Below are positions 1 through 8,570 of a stretch of DNA of 64,000 bases, one piece after another; the stretch's first letter is position 1; every line of letters begins with the position of its first letter. Made by a program: the position numbers and the translations under genes. The DNA lies in NCBI GenBank assembly GCA_002428995.1, contig DIYJ01000018.1, positions 124,001-188,000 of the forward strand, read 5' to 3'. Under the pieces are notes generated by a model. It did not search any database. It was not told the DNA's origin and was given only the letters and a program-made list of their open reading frames with translations. Source of the DNA: Flavobacteriales bacterium UBA6057. GTDB taxonomy: Bacteria; Bacteroidota; Bacteroidia; Flavobacteriales_G; Salibacteraceae.

Positions 1-96
1 GCTAACTGCGTTGACTTCTGGGGTGTATTATTCAAGGGAGAAGAAAGACTCGCTATCTACAAAGACAATCCTAACTTCTTCGCTTGGAAAAAGTAA
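1..96 (+). CDS. C-terminal fragment of a TM2-like small membrane protein
   Basis: The window opens inside a reading frame that runs 31 codons to a TAA stop. Its end (a Cys-Val-Asp segment, then KDNPNFFAW and two lysines) resembles the ends of the two small membrane proteins at 4238-4687 (YLENPNFIMW) and 4833-5327 (NNGKWIMWAK), where it follows a helix carrying an 'ALYCVT' motif. I infer a third member of the same TM2-like family, on the opposite strand. The 5' part lies outside the window, so length and start are unknown. A strong terminator follows the stop. Confidence 0.6.
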   Translation, partial: ANCVDFWGVLFKGEERLAIYKDNPNFFAWKK

Positions 97-116
97 GGAG
101 TTATCCTCATTAAGAG

Positions 117-149
117 AAAAGGCCGTCTGTCATCAGTCGGCCTTTTTTT
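117..149 (+). terminator. Rho-independent terminator
   Basis: AAAAGGCCG and CGGCCTTTT form a 9 bp stem around a 12-base loop and run into seven T residues on the plus strand. It lies 20 bases after the stop of the truncated TM2-like gene and probably ends that transcript. Confidence 0.85.
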
Positions 150-231
150 GTGCCCTGTTGTGAGCTGAAGCTATTTCGGAATACGATCCTGGGTCATTGC
201 GAGCATTGTCAAGGGACGCTTGCGAGTCGAA

Positions 232-1110
232 TCACTTGGAAAGCGACAAGACCGGATTCATGATAGCGTCATTGTGCTCTCTTAGCTTCTCGTAGTTGTA
301 TTTCCTGGCCAGGAAGTCCGATCGCTTTTGTCCAGCCGTGTAGAAGCGCTGAAACACCGTGTATCCCAGAACTGCTCCTGTTACGTAATAATTGAGCACA
401 AATACCCCATAGGCGCCCAGGCCGAGGCTTGCTACTACCATTCCGGCACTGAAGGCTGCATCCCAAAACCGGCCAGCGTAAAGCTGCCCCAAACCAGGAG
501 CTATGCTGGACATGATCTGAGCTTTCTCAGGGTCTTTGTATTTTGGATACTTCTTAGGGTTGTAAAGTCCATCAATCGCTGCAAGCGTGCTATCCAGCTT
601 TACCGAATCGTCTCGAAAGGTATAGTGAGCCCAGCTCGTGAGCTTCTTCACCGACTCATCCCATTGGCGTAGCTCATTCAGCGTAAGCGCATGCAAGATG
701 CTCGAGTTCATGGACAATGAATCAGGCAGAAATTGTTGGATCAGGAGCAGCTGAGAGTTCGCTTGTTCGAAGTCCTTGCTCAGGAATGCGTAAAACGCGG
801 AGTTGTAACGAGCTGCATAGTGCAGCGAATCATGAAGTCCATTGTAGTAAAGGCGCTCCGTAGTGGCATAGGCCGCTTCAGGCTGATTGAGCAATAGTTG
901 ACATTCTGCTTTTTTCAGCAAAGCCTCGGTGCGCATGGTGTTGCTGTTCGCGCTGTAGGCTACGCGTTCAAATTCAGTGGCAGCCCACTGAAGCTCTCCT
1001 TCATTTTGGAGGCTATCAGCAAGATGAAATACAGCGTTCGTAGGGTTATTCGAAAACCCTGCGAAGTGCAACATGCAAATCGTACTTAACGTTATAATCG
1101 ATCTGTGCAT
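232..1110 (-). CDS. TPR-type exported protein with C-terminal membrane hairpin
   Basis: A 292-residue protein. It has an N-terminal signal-like segment (residues 1-26), a helical repeat region resembling tetratricopeptide repeats (about 30-165), and a C-terminal hydrophobic part beginning SSIAPGLGQLYAGR, followed by two probable membrane helices and a basic tail. The PGLGQLYAG turn is typical of TM2/DUF5683-like membrane proteins of Bacteroidota. The ATG at 1110 lies inside the end of the upstream gene (65 bp overlap). A second in-frame ATG at 1074 would shorten the overlap but lose the basic start of the signal. It is last in a four-gene minus-strand set and is a divergent paralogue of its neighbour. 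Function unknown; an envelope role is inferred from the context with yidD and a LolA-like gene. Confidence 0.7.
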   Translation of the reverse strand: MHRSIITLSTICMLHFAGFSNNPTNAVFHLADSLQNEGELQWAATEFERVAYSANSNTMRTEALLKKAECQLLLNQPEAAYATTERLYYNGLHDSLHYAARYNSAFYAFLSKDFEQANSQLLLIQQFLPDSLSMNSSILHALTLNELRQWDESVKKLTSWAHYTFRDDSVKLDSTLAAIDGLYNPKKYPKYKDPEKAQIMSSIAPGLGQLYAGRFWDAAFSAGMVVASLGLGAYGVFVLNYYVTGAVLGYTVFQRFYTAGQKRSDFLARKYNYEKLREHNDAIMNPVLSLSK

Positions 1111-2032
1111 AATCTTCTCTTTGTTTGGCTGTCACACTCAAGGCACTTCCCCAGATATTGCCAAAGTAAAATGCTCCGGCTACTCCGCCAGCAATAAGGA
1201 AAGGAATACTGACCACCCCCGCGATGATCGCAACTTCAATAGCTACGGCCATTAATGGAAGGGTGATGAACATGGTGCCAAAGGGCGTTCCCTTGTATCC
1301 GGTGTAGAATTTACCCAGGCCCGGTAAAGCTGCTGACAGTAAAGCCGCCAAGAAAGCTGACTTCTTTTTGTACTTCATCAGCTTTTCAGCATTCACTTTA
1401 AGTTCTGTTTCCTCGGCTGCAAACAGGTAATGCTTTCCGGTCAGTTGAAGGGCATGTTTCTCGTACGTCTCAAAATCTCGCTGAAGCAATGCGAGTCCTG
1501 CCAACTGAAAGGCTTTAAACTCGCTGACCATTTCATTATCCCCTGGTCGAACACGTTCCAGGGCGTTTTGAGCATCGTCCAGTCGATCTTCATACAAGTG
1601 GCAGAAAGCCAGGTAGAACATGGCCTGTGAATGAACAGAAGACGCAGAGTCAACGCGTTCAAAAGAACTCACAGCCAGCTCAAAGTACTGCTTGAAATAA
1701 TGGATCCATCCCTTGTAATAATGAACGCTGTCCAACTGTTCCTTGGTAGCTGTCTCCTGTCCATTCTCAAGTTTGTAGAGCACAAACAAGGCATCATCGT
1801 ACTGCTCATTAGAGATCAGATAGTTCACAAACTTCAACTCGCTGGTCACAAACGACTCCTTAGGTTCTTCGGTAGCCAAACTGGATTCGATGGCTACTGA
1901 ATCCAGAGAGATTGAGTCAGCAGAAACAGACGTGCTATCCAAAGCAAGAGAGTCAGCGACTTCCTGACTGTGAGCAATGCTTCCAAGGGCACAGAGAAGT
2001 GCCGTCAAACTGGTAACAAGGAAATTCTGCAC
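1046..2032 (-). CDS. TPR-type exported protein with C-terminal membrane segments, paralogue of the next gene
   Basis: A signal-like N terminus ends near IAHSQ. A Ser/Asp-rich linker, helical TPR-like repeats and a C-terminal block beginning ALLSAALPGLGKFYTG follow, with two to three hydrophobic helices. The layout matches the gene at 232-1110. I start it at GTG 2032, 8 bases after the stop of the yidD-like gene. The same frame extends to a TTG at 2098, but that start would overlap yidD by about 60 bases and add an unlikely N terminus. Co-transcribed with yidD and the LolA-like gene. Function unknown; probably membrane-anchored with the repeats in the periplasm. Confidence 0.65.
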   Translation of the reverse strand: MQNFLVTSLTALLCALGSIAHSQEVADSLALDSTSVSADSISLDSVAIESSLATEEPKESFVTSELKFVNYLISNEQYDDALFVLYKLENGQETATKEQLDSVHYYKGWIHYFKQYFELAVSSFERVDSASSVHSQAMFYLAFCHLYEDRLDDAQNALERVRPGDNEMVSEFKAFQLAGLALLQRDFETYEKHALQLTGKHYLFAAEETELKVNAEKLMKYKKKSAFLAALLSAALPGLGKFYTGYKGTPFGTMFITLPLMAVAIEVAIIAGVVSIPFLIAGGVAGAFYFGNIWGSALSVTAKQREDYAQIDYNVKYDLHVALRRVFE

Positions 2033-2039
2033 GGAGGGT

Positions 2040-2519
2040 TTAGTGATGATGATCGTGATGGCGATGTGAACGAACCCTGTATTTGACAGGCTCGTCAATG
2101 ATGCTCTTTGTGTCTTGATTGAATTGACTAGGCCGCAAGTCTACCATCGTAAACTGTGTGCAGCGACCCAATCGATCGGCTGTCAGGGCAACGCCCTTGA
2201 TCAGACCAAATTCTTCTATGCTGGCCATGCTGAATGCAGAGCAGCTTCGTTCATAGGGACAACTCGACTGTAGCTGTGGGGAGATTGCTTTTTGATAGAG
2301 ATAAAGCATTCCGCCAAACACCAGTGAAACAGGATTGTAACGAACCAGAAAGCCCTTGTCAGCGAATAAGAAACGCGGATGACGGGCATCCCAGCTGTTG
2401 TCGGTGAAATCTACACTCAATAGAAGCGAATCCTCTCGGGCAGTCGTTTGTGCGCTGGCAGAAGTGGAGGTGATTCCACCGAGTAGTAACAGAAAAAGAA
2501 GGTAGGGCAGGAGCTTCAT
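2040..2519 (-). CDS. yidD: YidD-like membrane protein insertion factor with signal peptide and His-rich tail
   Basis: The YidD core lies at about residues 68-122: YLYQKAISPQL, then CPYERSCSAFSMASIEEFG and a final GRCTQF, matching the family pattern of RxYQxxISP...CRFxPSCSxYxxEA...RCxP. YidD proteins help YidC and Sec insert inner membrane proteins. Unusual here are an N-terminal signal-like stretch (residues 1-24), about 40 extra residues before the core, and a C-terminal tail ending in a histidine cluster. At 159 residues it is about twice the usual size. The ATG overlaps the stop of the upstream gene in an ATGA, suggesting translational coupling. Confidence 0.75.
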   Translation of the reverse strand: MKLLPYLLFLLLLGGITSTSASAQTTAREDSLLLSVDFTDNSWDARHPRFLFADKGFLVRYNPVSLVFGGMLYLYQKAISPQLQSSCPYERSCSAFSMASIEEFGLIKGVALTADRLGRCTQFTMVDLRPSQFNQDTKSIIDEPVKYRVRSHRHHDHHH

Positions 2520-3271
2520 TCGTTTTTCATAAAGTCTTCCTCAGTCACCACCTTAGCATCAGAAGGAATGGTGAAATTCAACCATTGCTCATTCACCTGA
2601 GTGTTCACCTTGAGGTTGGAATATTTCCTCTGAGTGATGGTAGAATCTACATCGTTGAGGTATTCGATTTCCGTAATGGTAAGGGGCATTTTCATGTACG
2701 AAACATCCTGATAGTTGGTGTAGTAAGTCTTTTGAAGCACACTACCATCGTTCCGGTAGAAACCAACAAAAATGGGAAGGAAGTCATTATAAGCGACTTC
2801 TACCTTCCGGGCCTTGCTGACCAAGTCGTCTGAAGCCTTCCATGTTTTGATCACCAAATCATCTTCGAAGCGAGTGTCTTCCAGAGAGTATTGCAACCTG
2901 CTCAAGCCCATATCGTTGGTCTCGCCACTCAGGAAACTGTAGATGAAACTGTTCTTTGAGCTGAAGTTGATCCCCTGGCTTAGCATTACCGCGTTGGATC
3001 GCATGTCATAACTCTTGTATTCGCCAAGTGCATTGGTAAAGATCAATTGCTCAACCGGGTAGTTCATCTTGGTCACCATGCTTCCGCCTTTGATCCTGTA
3101 ATACACTTCTCCGGTTCCATGGATCGATTTTCCCTGAAACAGCGTTCTCACACTCATGTCAAGGCTCAACTGCTCAATGTTGGCTTTGGGTAGGGTAGCT
3201 TGAACCAGCAGTAATGCTGCTCCTGCAAGCACCGCGATGAGTCCTATTTTCTTTAGATTCGTCCCGCGCAT
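2516..3271 (-). CDS. LolA-like exported protein
   Basis: A 251-residue protein with an N-terminal hydrophobic signal (residues 8-26). A beta-rich body follows, starting with repeated strand patterns (TLFQGKSIHGTGEVYYRIKG) that resemble the open half-barrel of the LolA/LolB lipoprotein carrier family. No catalytic motif is visible. First gene of the minus-strand set with yidD and two TPR/membrane proteins, and divergent from 3322 with only 50 bp between. Assignment to the LolA fold is by strand pattern only. It could instead be another Bacteroidota envelope protein. Confidence 0.5.
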   Translation of the reverse strand: MRGTNLKKIGLIAVLAGAALLLVQATLPKANIEQLSLDMSVRTLFQGKSIHGTGEVYYRIKGGSMVTKMNYPVEQLIFTNALGEYKSYDMRSNAVMLSQGINFSSKNSFIYSFLSGETNDMGLSRLQYSLEDTRFEDDLVIKTWKASDDLVSKARKVEVAYNDFLPIFVGFYRNDGSVLQKTYYTNYQDVSYMKMPLTITEIEYLNDVDSTITQRKYSNLKVNTQVNEQWLNFTIPSDAKVVTEEDFMKNE

Positions 3272-3321
3272 TTGCCTGCAAGTTTACGTTTAATTTCCAG
3301 AGCAGAATCCGCCCGCGATCG

Positions 3322-4236
3322 ATGATTGTAAGTGCTTTTGCCCGTCCATTCCAGAAGGTTTTTCTCGGTTTTTTTCTGATGCTTTTTTCGAGTTCCTTAT
3401 CCGCTCAGGTTACGACTGATCCGGAGGTCCGAAAAGTGTTTGAATACCTCTATAGCTATCAGTTGGTGAAAGCGGATTCTGCGGTGGAAGAAGGCTTGAA
3501 GAGACACCCTCAACTGGCAGAATGGTCCTTGCTTAAAGCTACGGTGGTCTGGTGGCAGATTGTATCAGGAAACCTGGATAGCGAGGAATGGAATGATAGC
3601 TTCATCGACCACCTGAAAAGGTGTGAGCGGAAGGTGAAGGCAGCAGATAAGGATGACCCTCAAAGTACGTACAACACCATTTTGCTCCACGCCATGCGGA
3701 CGCGCTTTGACCTGCTGAAGACCAACTATCTCTCAGCTGTCAACCACCTTAATGCAAGCATTGACCGCATCAGTGATTCCTTTGAGCAAGAACCTGAGTA
3801 TCCTGCTTTCTACCTCACTTCCGGGCTCTACTATTATTTCATGGAGCAGGCCTATGCGGAGTATCCGCTGATGCGTCCCTATCTGTTTTTTTACCCGGAT
3901 GGTGACAAGGAGAAAGGATTGGAGTATTTATCCCGGATGACGCGCAGTGAGGATGTGTTTTTGAGAACGGAGGCGAACTACTTTTTGATGCGCATTTACC
4001 ACGATGTGGATAGCAATCAGGTAAAGGCTGAGGAGTTTGTAAAGCGATTGCTCAACGAGCATCCTTCCAATCTTATGTATCGCTTTTACCTGATTAAGAT
4101 TTACTGGGCGCAAGGAGAGAATGACAAGGCCAACGCTGAAGTGGTGAAGTACAAGAGCATGATAGACGCTTCCTCTCAACTATCTGAAGTCCAGAAGCTT
4201 CACATGTATGCCATCCTCACGGATGATGACAGCTGA
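3322..4236 (+). CDS. Exported TPR-like repeat protein
   Basis: A signal peptide (residues 1-28, ending SLSAQ) precedes about 275 residues of alpha-helical repeats rich in Tyr, Leu and Ala (YLYSYQLVKADS, YRFYLIKIYWAQGENDKA) that look like degenerate TPR units. No enzyme motif is seen. It is alone on its strand, convergent with the TM2-like gene at 4238 (one base between the stop codons). Function unknown. The composition recalls eukaryotic-like IML2/DUF3808 repeats, but I cannot establish that. Confidence 0.65.
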   Translation: MIVSAFARPFQKVFLGFFLMLFSSSLSAQVTTDPEVRKVFEYLYSYQLVKADSAVEEGLKRHPQLAEWSLLKATVVWWQIVSGNLDSEEWNDSFIDHLKRCERKVKAADKDDPQSTYNTILLHAMRTRFDLLKTNYLSAVNHLNASIDRISDSFEQEPEYPAFYLTSGLYYYFMEQAYAEYPLMRPYLFFYPDGDKEKGLEYLSRMTRSEDVFLRTEANYFLMRIYHDVDSNQVKAEEFVKRLLNEHPSNLMYRFYLIKIYWAQGENDKANAEVVKYKSMIDASSQLSEVQKLHMYAILTDDDS

Positions 4237-4237
4237 G

Positions 4238-4687
4238 TTAGAGGTCGTCAAAGCTCCACATGATGAAATTGGGGTTTTCCAGGTATTTCTCGTGGGTGTC
4301 ATCCAGGATGAGGAAAAGCCCGTCCAGCGCTGAGATCACACCACAACCTCCGAAGGTTACACAATAGAGTGCAATCACTTTTACGAGTTTGTCGTCACAT
4401 CCGAGGATGATCCTGTGGATGGGAATGAGAAAACCAATACCAACAGCAAACTGGGCATACACAACAATAGCTGCGATGGTTTGCTTGTCCAAACCGTCTG
4501 AATCGACTTTAGCGTTTGCAATGAAGGGATTGATTTCGAAAGGTGAAGTGAACTGGCCGGTTACATCTTCGCTGAGCTCAAATGCCTGCTCCAGGCGTTC
4601 TTCATCCAAAATATACTTTCCTGATGCATGAGAAGCCGATGAGCATAGCACGAGGATGGCGAGCAAAAAGAATAGAATAGTCTTCAT
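4238..4687 (-). CDS. TM2-like small membrane protein (copy 2)
   Basis: 149 residues from ATG 4687. The frame is open further upstream, but the alignable paralogue and the signal peptide (FFLLAILVLCSSASHA) fix this start. After the signal comes an acidic segment with 'EDVTGQF', also present in the neighbour at 4833 as 'EDVTSDMF'. Two hydrophobic helices follow, the second carrying IALYCVTFGGCG and a DGLFLI motif, then a short tail ending NPNFIMWSFDD. The pattern resembles TM2 domains (two helices joined by a polar turn). Function unknown. Confidence 0.65.
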   Translation of the reverse strand: MKTILFFLLAILVLCSSASHASGKYILDEERLEQAFELSEDVTGQFTSPFEINPFIANAKVDSDGLDKQTIAAIVVYAQFAVGIGFLIPIHRIILGCDDKLVKVIALYCVTFGGCGVISALDGLFLILDDTHEKYLENPNFIMWSFDDL

Positions 4688-4778
4688 GACGGCAAATAAT
4701 CTGGTAAACATCGAAGATCGACTTTTTAAGCAGAGCAGCTGAGCGTTTCCTCCGTCATTTTCATTGAACCCTGGCCAC

Positions 4779-4808
4779 AAAAAAAGCCTTGCACAGGCAA
4801 GGCTTTCA
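4779..4808 (-). terminator. Rho-independent terminator
   Basis: Read on the minus strand, AAGCCTTGC and GCAAGGCTT form a 9 bp stem with a 4-base loop and run into seven T residues. It lies just after the stop of the gene at 4833-5327 and separates it from the paralogue at 4238. Confidence 0.85.
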
Positions 4809-4832
4809 ATGTCTTAAACTGTTGTGCAATGG

Positions 4833-5327
4833 TTATTTAGCCCACATGATCCACTTGCCATTGTTCTGGAATTTCTCAGAAGCCGATTCATCTGTCAAGA
4901 GCATAATACCATCAACCACGTGGTGAATGTTCCAGCACCATCCCCAGGTTACACAGTATAGGGCACTAATCTTTACGCCCTCGCCATCAGTTCCTAGATA
5001 GTATCGGTGCCATGGGAAAATAGCCGCAATAATAATGGGAGACAGAGCCAATCCTACAATCGGGAAAACAACACCAATGGCTCCGGGAATTAGCCTGACA
5101 AGGAAGGTTCCGAAAGCAATGTATGCTGCGACTTCCATGTTTCCCTTTTCCAATCCGGTGGATTGCTTGAAGGGATTGTTCATAGGATAAAACATATCAC
5201 TCGTTACATCCTCGCTGGCAGCGAACATGTTCTCAAGGTTTGTTTCATCGAGTCGGTAGTTCTGAGATGCTTGCAGCTGAGTGGCTCCTGCAAGGCAAAA
5301 AACAAGAGCAATGAGTAGTGCTTTCAT
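4833..5327 (-). CDS. TM2-like small membrane protein (copy 3)
   Basis: 164 residues with a clear signal peptide (MKALLIALVFCLAGA to LQAS), a conserved 'YRLDETNLENMF' segment shared with copy 2 (YILDEERLEQAF), and then two or three hydrophobic helices. The last contains SALYCVTWGWCW and a DGIML motif, and the tail ends GKWIMWAK. Two paralogues and the fragment at 1-96 make a local family expansion. It has its own terminator and a 135 bp divergent promoter region shared with 5463. Function unknown. Confidence 0.65.
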   Translation of the reverse strand: MKALLIALVFCLAGATQLQASQNYRLDETNLENMFAASEDVTSDMFYPMNNPFKQSTGLEKGNMEVAAYIAFGTFLVRLIPGAIGVVFPIVGLALSPIIIAAIFPWHRYYLGTDGEGVKISALYCVTWGWCWNIHHVVDGIMLLTDESASEKFQNNGKWIMWAK

Positions 5328-5394
5328 AGGGTGTAGGTTTGTGAGTGCGAATGTATTGTTCCCGAGGATTTTGAGGAAACCCTTCTGTCAGTTT

Positions 5395-5428
5395 TTTGCT
5401 CTTTACTATGTTCTGATTGTATAATTTG
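5395..5428 (+). promoter_or_regulatory. Candidate Bacteroidota promoter
   Basis: TTTG at 5395-5398 is followed after 21 bases by TATAATTTG at 5420-5428, close to the -33 TTTG / -7 TAnnTTTG arrangement of Bacteroidota sigma factors. It is placed 34 bases before the lipoprotein gene at 5463. Confidence 0.4.
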
Positions 5429-5462
5429 GCAACATAAAGAACTACTCAATCAGCTTCCTCAA

Positions 5463-6194
5463 ATGATGATCCGTCTTTCTTCCCTTCAATCTTTATTAAG
5501 CATAAGTCTAATCGTTGCGATTGTCCTGAGCTCTTGTAGTACAAGCAATGATGTTGTGTCCAATGGGCTTCTCCAGAAAAGGAAGTATCGAAAGGGGTTT
5601 CATCATCAGGATATGTTGAAAAGAAAGAAGAGTCAAGACGCAGCGGACGGAGAGAAGGCCATCGCCTCCAATCCACCTGAAAAGACTGAAAAGCCCCCCC
5701 AACGCGATTTACCTACAGAGGCTTCAATGGCTCTCCCAGAGGCAGCGGAAGACGGAAAGCTGAGTTCAACCGGTAGTGGAGAGATCGTATCGCAGTCTAT
5801 CCAGGAGCAATTGAAAGATCCGGTAGCCAGGCAGAGACTTCTGAGCGAAGAGAATGTGGCTCCCAAAGCCAGGAAGCAGAATCGCAAGTGGTCTGAGAAG
5901 TCCAAAAAGCTCGGGCACAGGGCGATGGCAATTGGGGAAGGAAATGAAGGCCTGCTTTCCCTCATAGCTGGGGCAGCGAACCTTTTTATGCTCTGGCCAA
6001 TCCCTTTAGTAGGTCTTGCTGGAGGAATCATAGCTATCTTCTTTGGAGTCAAGGCCGTTCGGAGTGAAGAAGATGATCAAAAGTTGATGGGGACCATTGG
6101 ACTTGTGGCCGGTATTCTTTCTCTGTTGCTAAGTATTTTCGCTCACCTCTATTACGCGCTCATCATTCTGGCCTTTGCCAGTTTTGCTGTATAA
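5463..6194 (+). CDS. Lipoprotein with C-terminal DUF4190-like membrane domain
   Basis: A 243-residue protein with a lipoprotein signal (LSSCS, Cys25). Next comes the QKRKYRKGFH motif that follows the signal in many short Bacteroidota membrane lipoproteins, then a Lys/Glu/Pro-rich linker. The C-terminal domain has two or three helices, with glycine-rich turns (LVGLAGGIIAIFFGVKAV, then MGTIGLVAGILSLLL) typical of DUF4190-like proteins. Probably anchored to the cell envelope. Function unknown. Transcription probably continues into the gene at 6214. Confidence 0.65.
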   Translation: MMIRLSSLQSLLSISLIVAIVLSSCSTSNDVVSNGLLQKRKYRKGFHHQDMLKRKKSQDAADGEKAIASNPPEKTEKPPQRDLPTEASMALPEAAEDGKLSSTGSGEIVSQSIQEQLKDPVARQRLLSEENVAPKARKQNRKWSEKSKKLGHRAMAIGEGNEGLLSLIAGAANLFMLWPIPLVGLAGGIIAIFFGVKAVRSEEDDQKLMGTIGLVAGILSLLLSIFAHLYYALIILAFASFAV

Positions 6195-6213
6195 TGAGAT
6201 CAAACAACCGAGC

Positions 6214-6594
6214 ATGGATGTAAGAAAATTCATCATCAAAACCCTGATCGACACCGTTGCCGTGTTGATCTGCGCTTATTTATTGGGTGGGGTCCACGTT
6301 GCGGGCTTTGGAACGGCCATCCTCGTTTCACTTTCCCTGGCTATTCTCAATCAGTTTGTGAAACCGCTGCTTATCATTCTCACCATTCCTGCGACTATTC
6401 TCAGCTTTGGACTTTTCCTGCTGGTGATCAACGCCTTGATCATCCTTTTAGCGGATTGGATTGTGCTGGGTTTTGAGGTGCTAAACTTCTGGTGGGCGTT
6501 GCTGTTCAGCTTTGTGTTGACCCTCGTTCAAAGCGTGCTCAATGCCTTGCTAGGCCAGCCTTCTGAGGAAAAAAATCCCGATCGGAGAGATTAG
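6214..6594 (+). CDS. Four-helix membrane protein, phage holin family 4 (DUF360)
   Basis: About 126 residues from ATG 6214 (MDVRKFIIK). The frame also opens upstream at 6175 within the previous gene, which is unlikely to be used. Four closely spaced hydrophobic helices, a 'LNQFVKPLLIILTIPATI' stretch and a short charged tail match the PF04020 'mycobacterial 4-TMS phage holin' family, which is common in ordinary bacterial chromosomes and not a phage marker. Function is not established. It follows the lipoprotein gene with only 19 bases between. Confidence 0.75.
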   Translation: MDVRKFIIKTLIDTVAVLICAYLLGGVHVAGFGTAILVSLSLAILNQFVKPLLIILTIPATILSFGLFLLVINALIILLADWIVLGFEVLNFWWALLFSFVLTLVQSVLNALLGQPSEEKNPDRRD

Positions 6595-6599
6595 TTGCT

Positions 6600-8570
6600 T
6601 CAGGAGCCTTGGTTCGCTGTGAGATTCGAGAGCAGGTTCTTCGCTCTCGCATTCTGAGGATTTTGCACCAGTATGGTTCTCAGTTCTTGAGCGGCCGCAT
6701 CTCCGTTTCCGGTATTCATGTACACCAAGGCCAGGTTAAGTCTGGTGTCCTCATTGCCCGGGTTGATCTGCAAGGCTCTGTTTAGATTTTCTGAGGCGAG
6801 GTCCAGGCGTCCCATAGTGGCGTGGGCCACTCCAAGTTTGAGCCATCCGCGGTCCTGATTAGGCTCTCTGCTGACCAGTTCATTCAAATGCGCAATGGCT
6901 TCGTCAAATTTCTGTTGAAACCCTTCCGACTCAGCGGCCATGAATAGTGCATTCACATTCGCTGGGTTGCTGGCATAGTAGAGCTCATACTGAGCTTCTG
7001 CCGGCCCGTATTGCTTCAATTGAAAGTATGAATTGGCCAGGTTGTAACGTCCCTTTCCATAGGCCGGAAACCTCGAGAGCAGGTCGTTGTAAACGCCAAT
7101 AGCCTCTTCAAAACGCTTGTCGTTCATGAAAGCAATTCCAAGATTGTTGTAGGCGTCCTGGTATTCAGGATAAATCTCAATGGCTTCGTAGAGATGCTTC
7201 TGGGCTCTGGTGAGCATTTGAGAACGCTCGGTAGGGCGTTGGTTCGCTTGATCGATCAACGCAGTTCCAATGTTGTAATGCGCTCTTGCACTGTTGCTCA
7301 CCTTGGCTACGTCTGCCTCAAACAGATCGTAGTCGCTTTTCCAGTCTGGAATCCTCAATATGGTGAGCAGGGCAAAAATGGCGCAGTAGGCCGCCAGAGT
7401 TTGGTTGCTCCACTTTCGCAGGAAAGGAGTTGAGGTGAAACCCGCCACCGCCACAAAACTCCAGCCGAGTGATGGACTGAATACAAAACGCTCGGCAGCC
7501 GTTGCACCGATCAGCAATGCCGCATTGGCGACTACCGAGATCGTTGCAAAGTAGAAGAGCGTGCCGAAGCCATACCACTTGCGCTTGATGATGCCAAATA
7601 CTCCCATTCCAATCACAACCAGGATACCGATGAGTGAAGCAATGCCGGGAAAGCTGGAGAGCGGGTGAAAGGGAACAGCGTTGTAAGAATAGTCGTGACT
7701 GAGCTCAAAAGGAAAGAATAGCTTCGAAATGTACATCCACTGGATGTAGGCCGCTCCTGCAAAGCGATCCAACAGGCCATCGGCTTGCACGAGGCTGTTT
7801 TGCAGAAGGCTTTGAATTCCTTCATCTACGGGACCTAAACTTGCCAGAACGAGCATCCGCACAATCAGAAATAAGGCTACCGGAACCACCATCAGGCCTG
7901 TGGCAACTAAGCCTTCGCGCATGGGAATTTTGCGAATCCACAGGAGTAGAGGATAGGCCGCCAGATACGTTACTGCACTTTCCTTGCTGAAGAGGGCGGG
8001 CAAAAACCAAAGTGCTGCGAAGAGCAGGTTTTTCTGCTCCTTGGTCTCGAGCCATTTCGTGAATTGAACCAGTGACAGCAAAAAGAAGAGCAGCGCCATG
8101 ATTTCATCGCGGCTCTTCAGGTTGGCCACTACCTCTGTGTGGATAGGATGCATAGCAAACACCAGGCTGATCCAGAAAGGCCATTTGGAATTGGGGCCGA
8201 GAAGTTCCCTGGTCCAACGGTGTAACAGAAGAATGCACAAACCATAGAGCAGCGCCTGCAAGAAGTGGGAGAAGGCGGGATTCAGCTCTGTGATTCCCTG
8301 TTCTATGGCGAAGGTTACCAACGACAGTGGCCTGTAAAGGCCGTCATTAAACCCTTGGTGGCCATGAGCGTAGTTGGTGGAGAATAGCTCAGCAATCCCT
8401 CCGAATCCCTTCAACACGTGCTGGTTGGAGGTGATCACCAGGTTGTCATCGAGCACAAAACCGTGGCCCAGCGTTAAGGCTGCATAGATTAAGAATCCGA
8501 GTACTGCTGGTAAATATCCGAGGAGTTGCTTCGGATCTCTGGAAGGTTTATTTGTAGACTTTTTCGCCAT
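6600..8570 (-). CDS. TMTC-like multipass membrane protein with C-terminal TPR array
   Basis: 656 residues. The N-terminal ~410 residues hold about ten membrane helices, with an Asp-Asp pair (residues 41-42, VLDDN) in the first extracytoplasmic loop and an HPIHTEVVANLKSRDE segment, as in GT-C-fold glycosyltransferases of the TMTC/DUF1736 type. Residues ~430-650 are a series of TPR units (YNNLGIAFMNDKRFEEAI, LGVAHATMGRLDLASENL). Family members transfer mannose to proteins in eukaryotes; the bacterial role is inferred only. The ATG lies inside the end of the rhodanese gene (23 bp overlap). Confidence 0.75.
   Translation of the reverse strand: MAKKSTNKPSRDPKQLLGYLPAVLGFLIYAALTLGHGFVLDDNLVITSNQHVLKGFGGIAELFSTNYAHGHQGFNDGLYRPLSLVTFAIEQGITELNPAFSHFLQALLYGLCILLLHRWTRELLGPNSKWPFWISLVFAMHPIHTEVVANLKSRDEIMALLFFLLSLVQFTKWLETKEQKNLLFAALWFLPALFSKESAVTYLAAYPLLLWIRKIPMREGLVATGLMVVPVALFLIVRMLVLASLGPVDEGIQSLLQNSLVQADGLLDRFAGAAYIQWMYISKLFFPFELSHDYSYNAVPFHPLSSFPGIASLIGILVVIGMGVFGIIKRKWYGFGTLFYFATISVVANAALLIGATAAERFVFSPSLGWSFVAVAGFTSTPFLRKWSNQTLAAYCAIFALLTILRIPDWKSDYDLFEADVAKVSNSARAHYNIGTALIDQANQRPTERSQMLTRAQKHLYEAIEIYPEYQDAYNNLGIAFMNDKRFEEAIGVYNDLLSRFPAYGKGRYNLANSYFQLKQYGPAEAQYELYYASNPANVNALFMAAESEGFQQKFDEAIAHLNELVSREPNQDRGWLKLGVAHATMGRLDLASENLNRALQINPGNEDTRLNLALVYMNTGNGDAAAQELRTILVQNPQNARAKNLLSNLTANQGS

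Noticed and set aside
6214..6594. Phage holin as a sign of prophage
   Set aside because: The DUF360 'phage holin family 4' name is misleading; such genes are ordinary chromosomal genes and no other phage gene is near.
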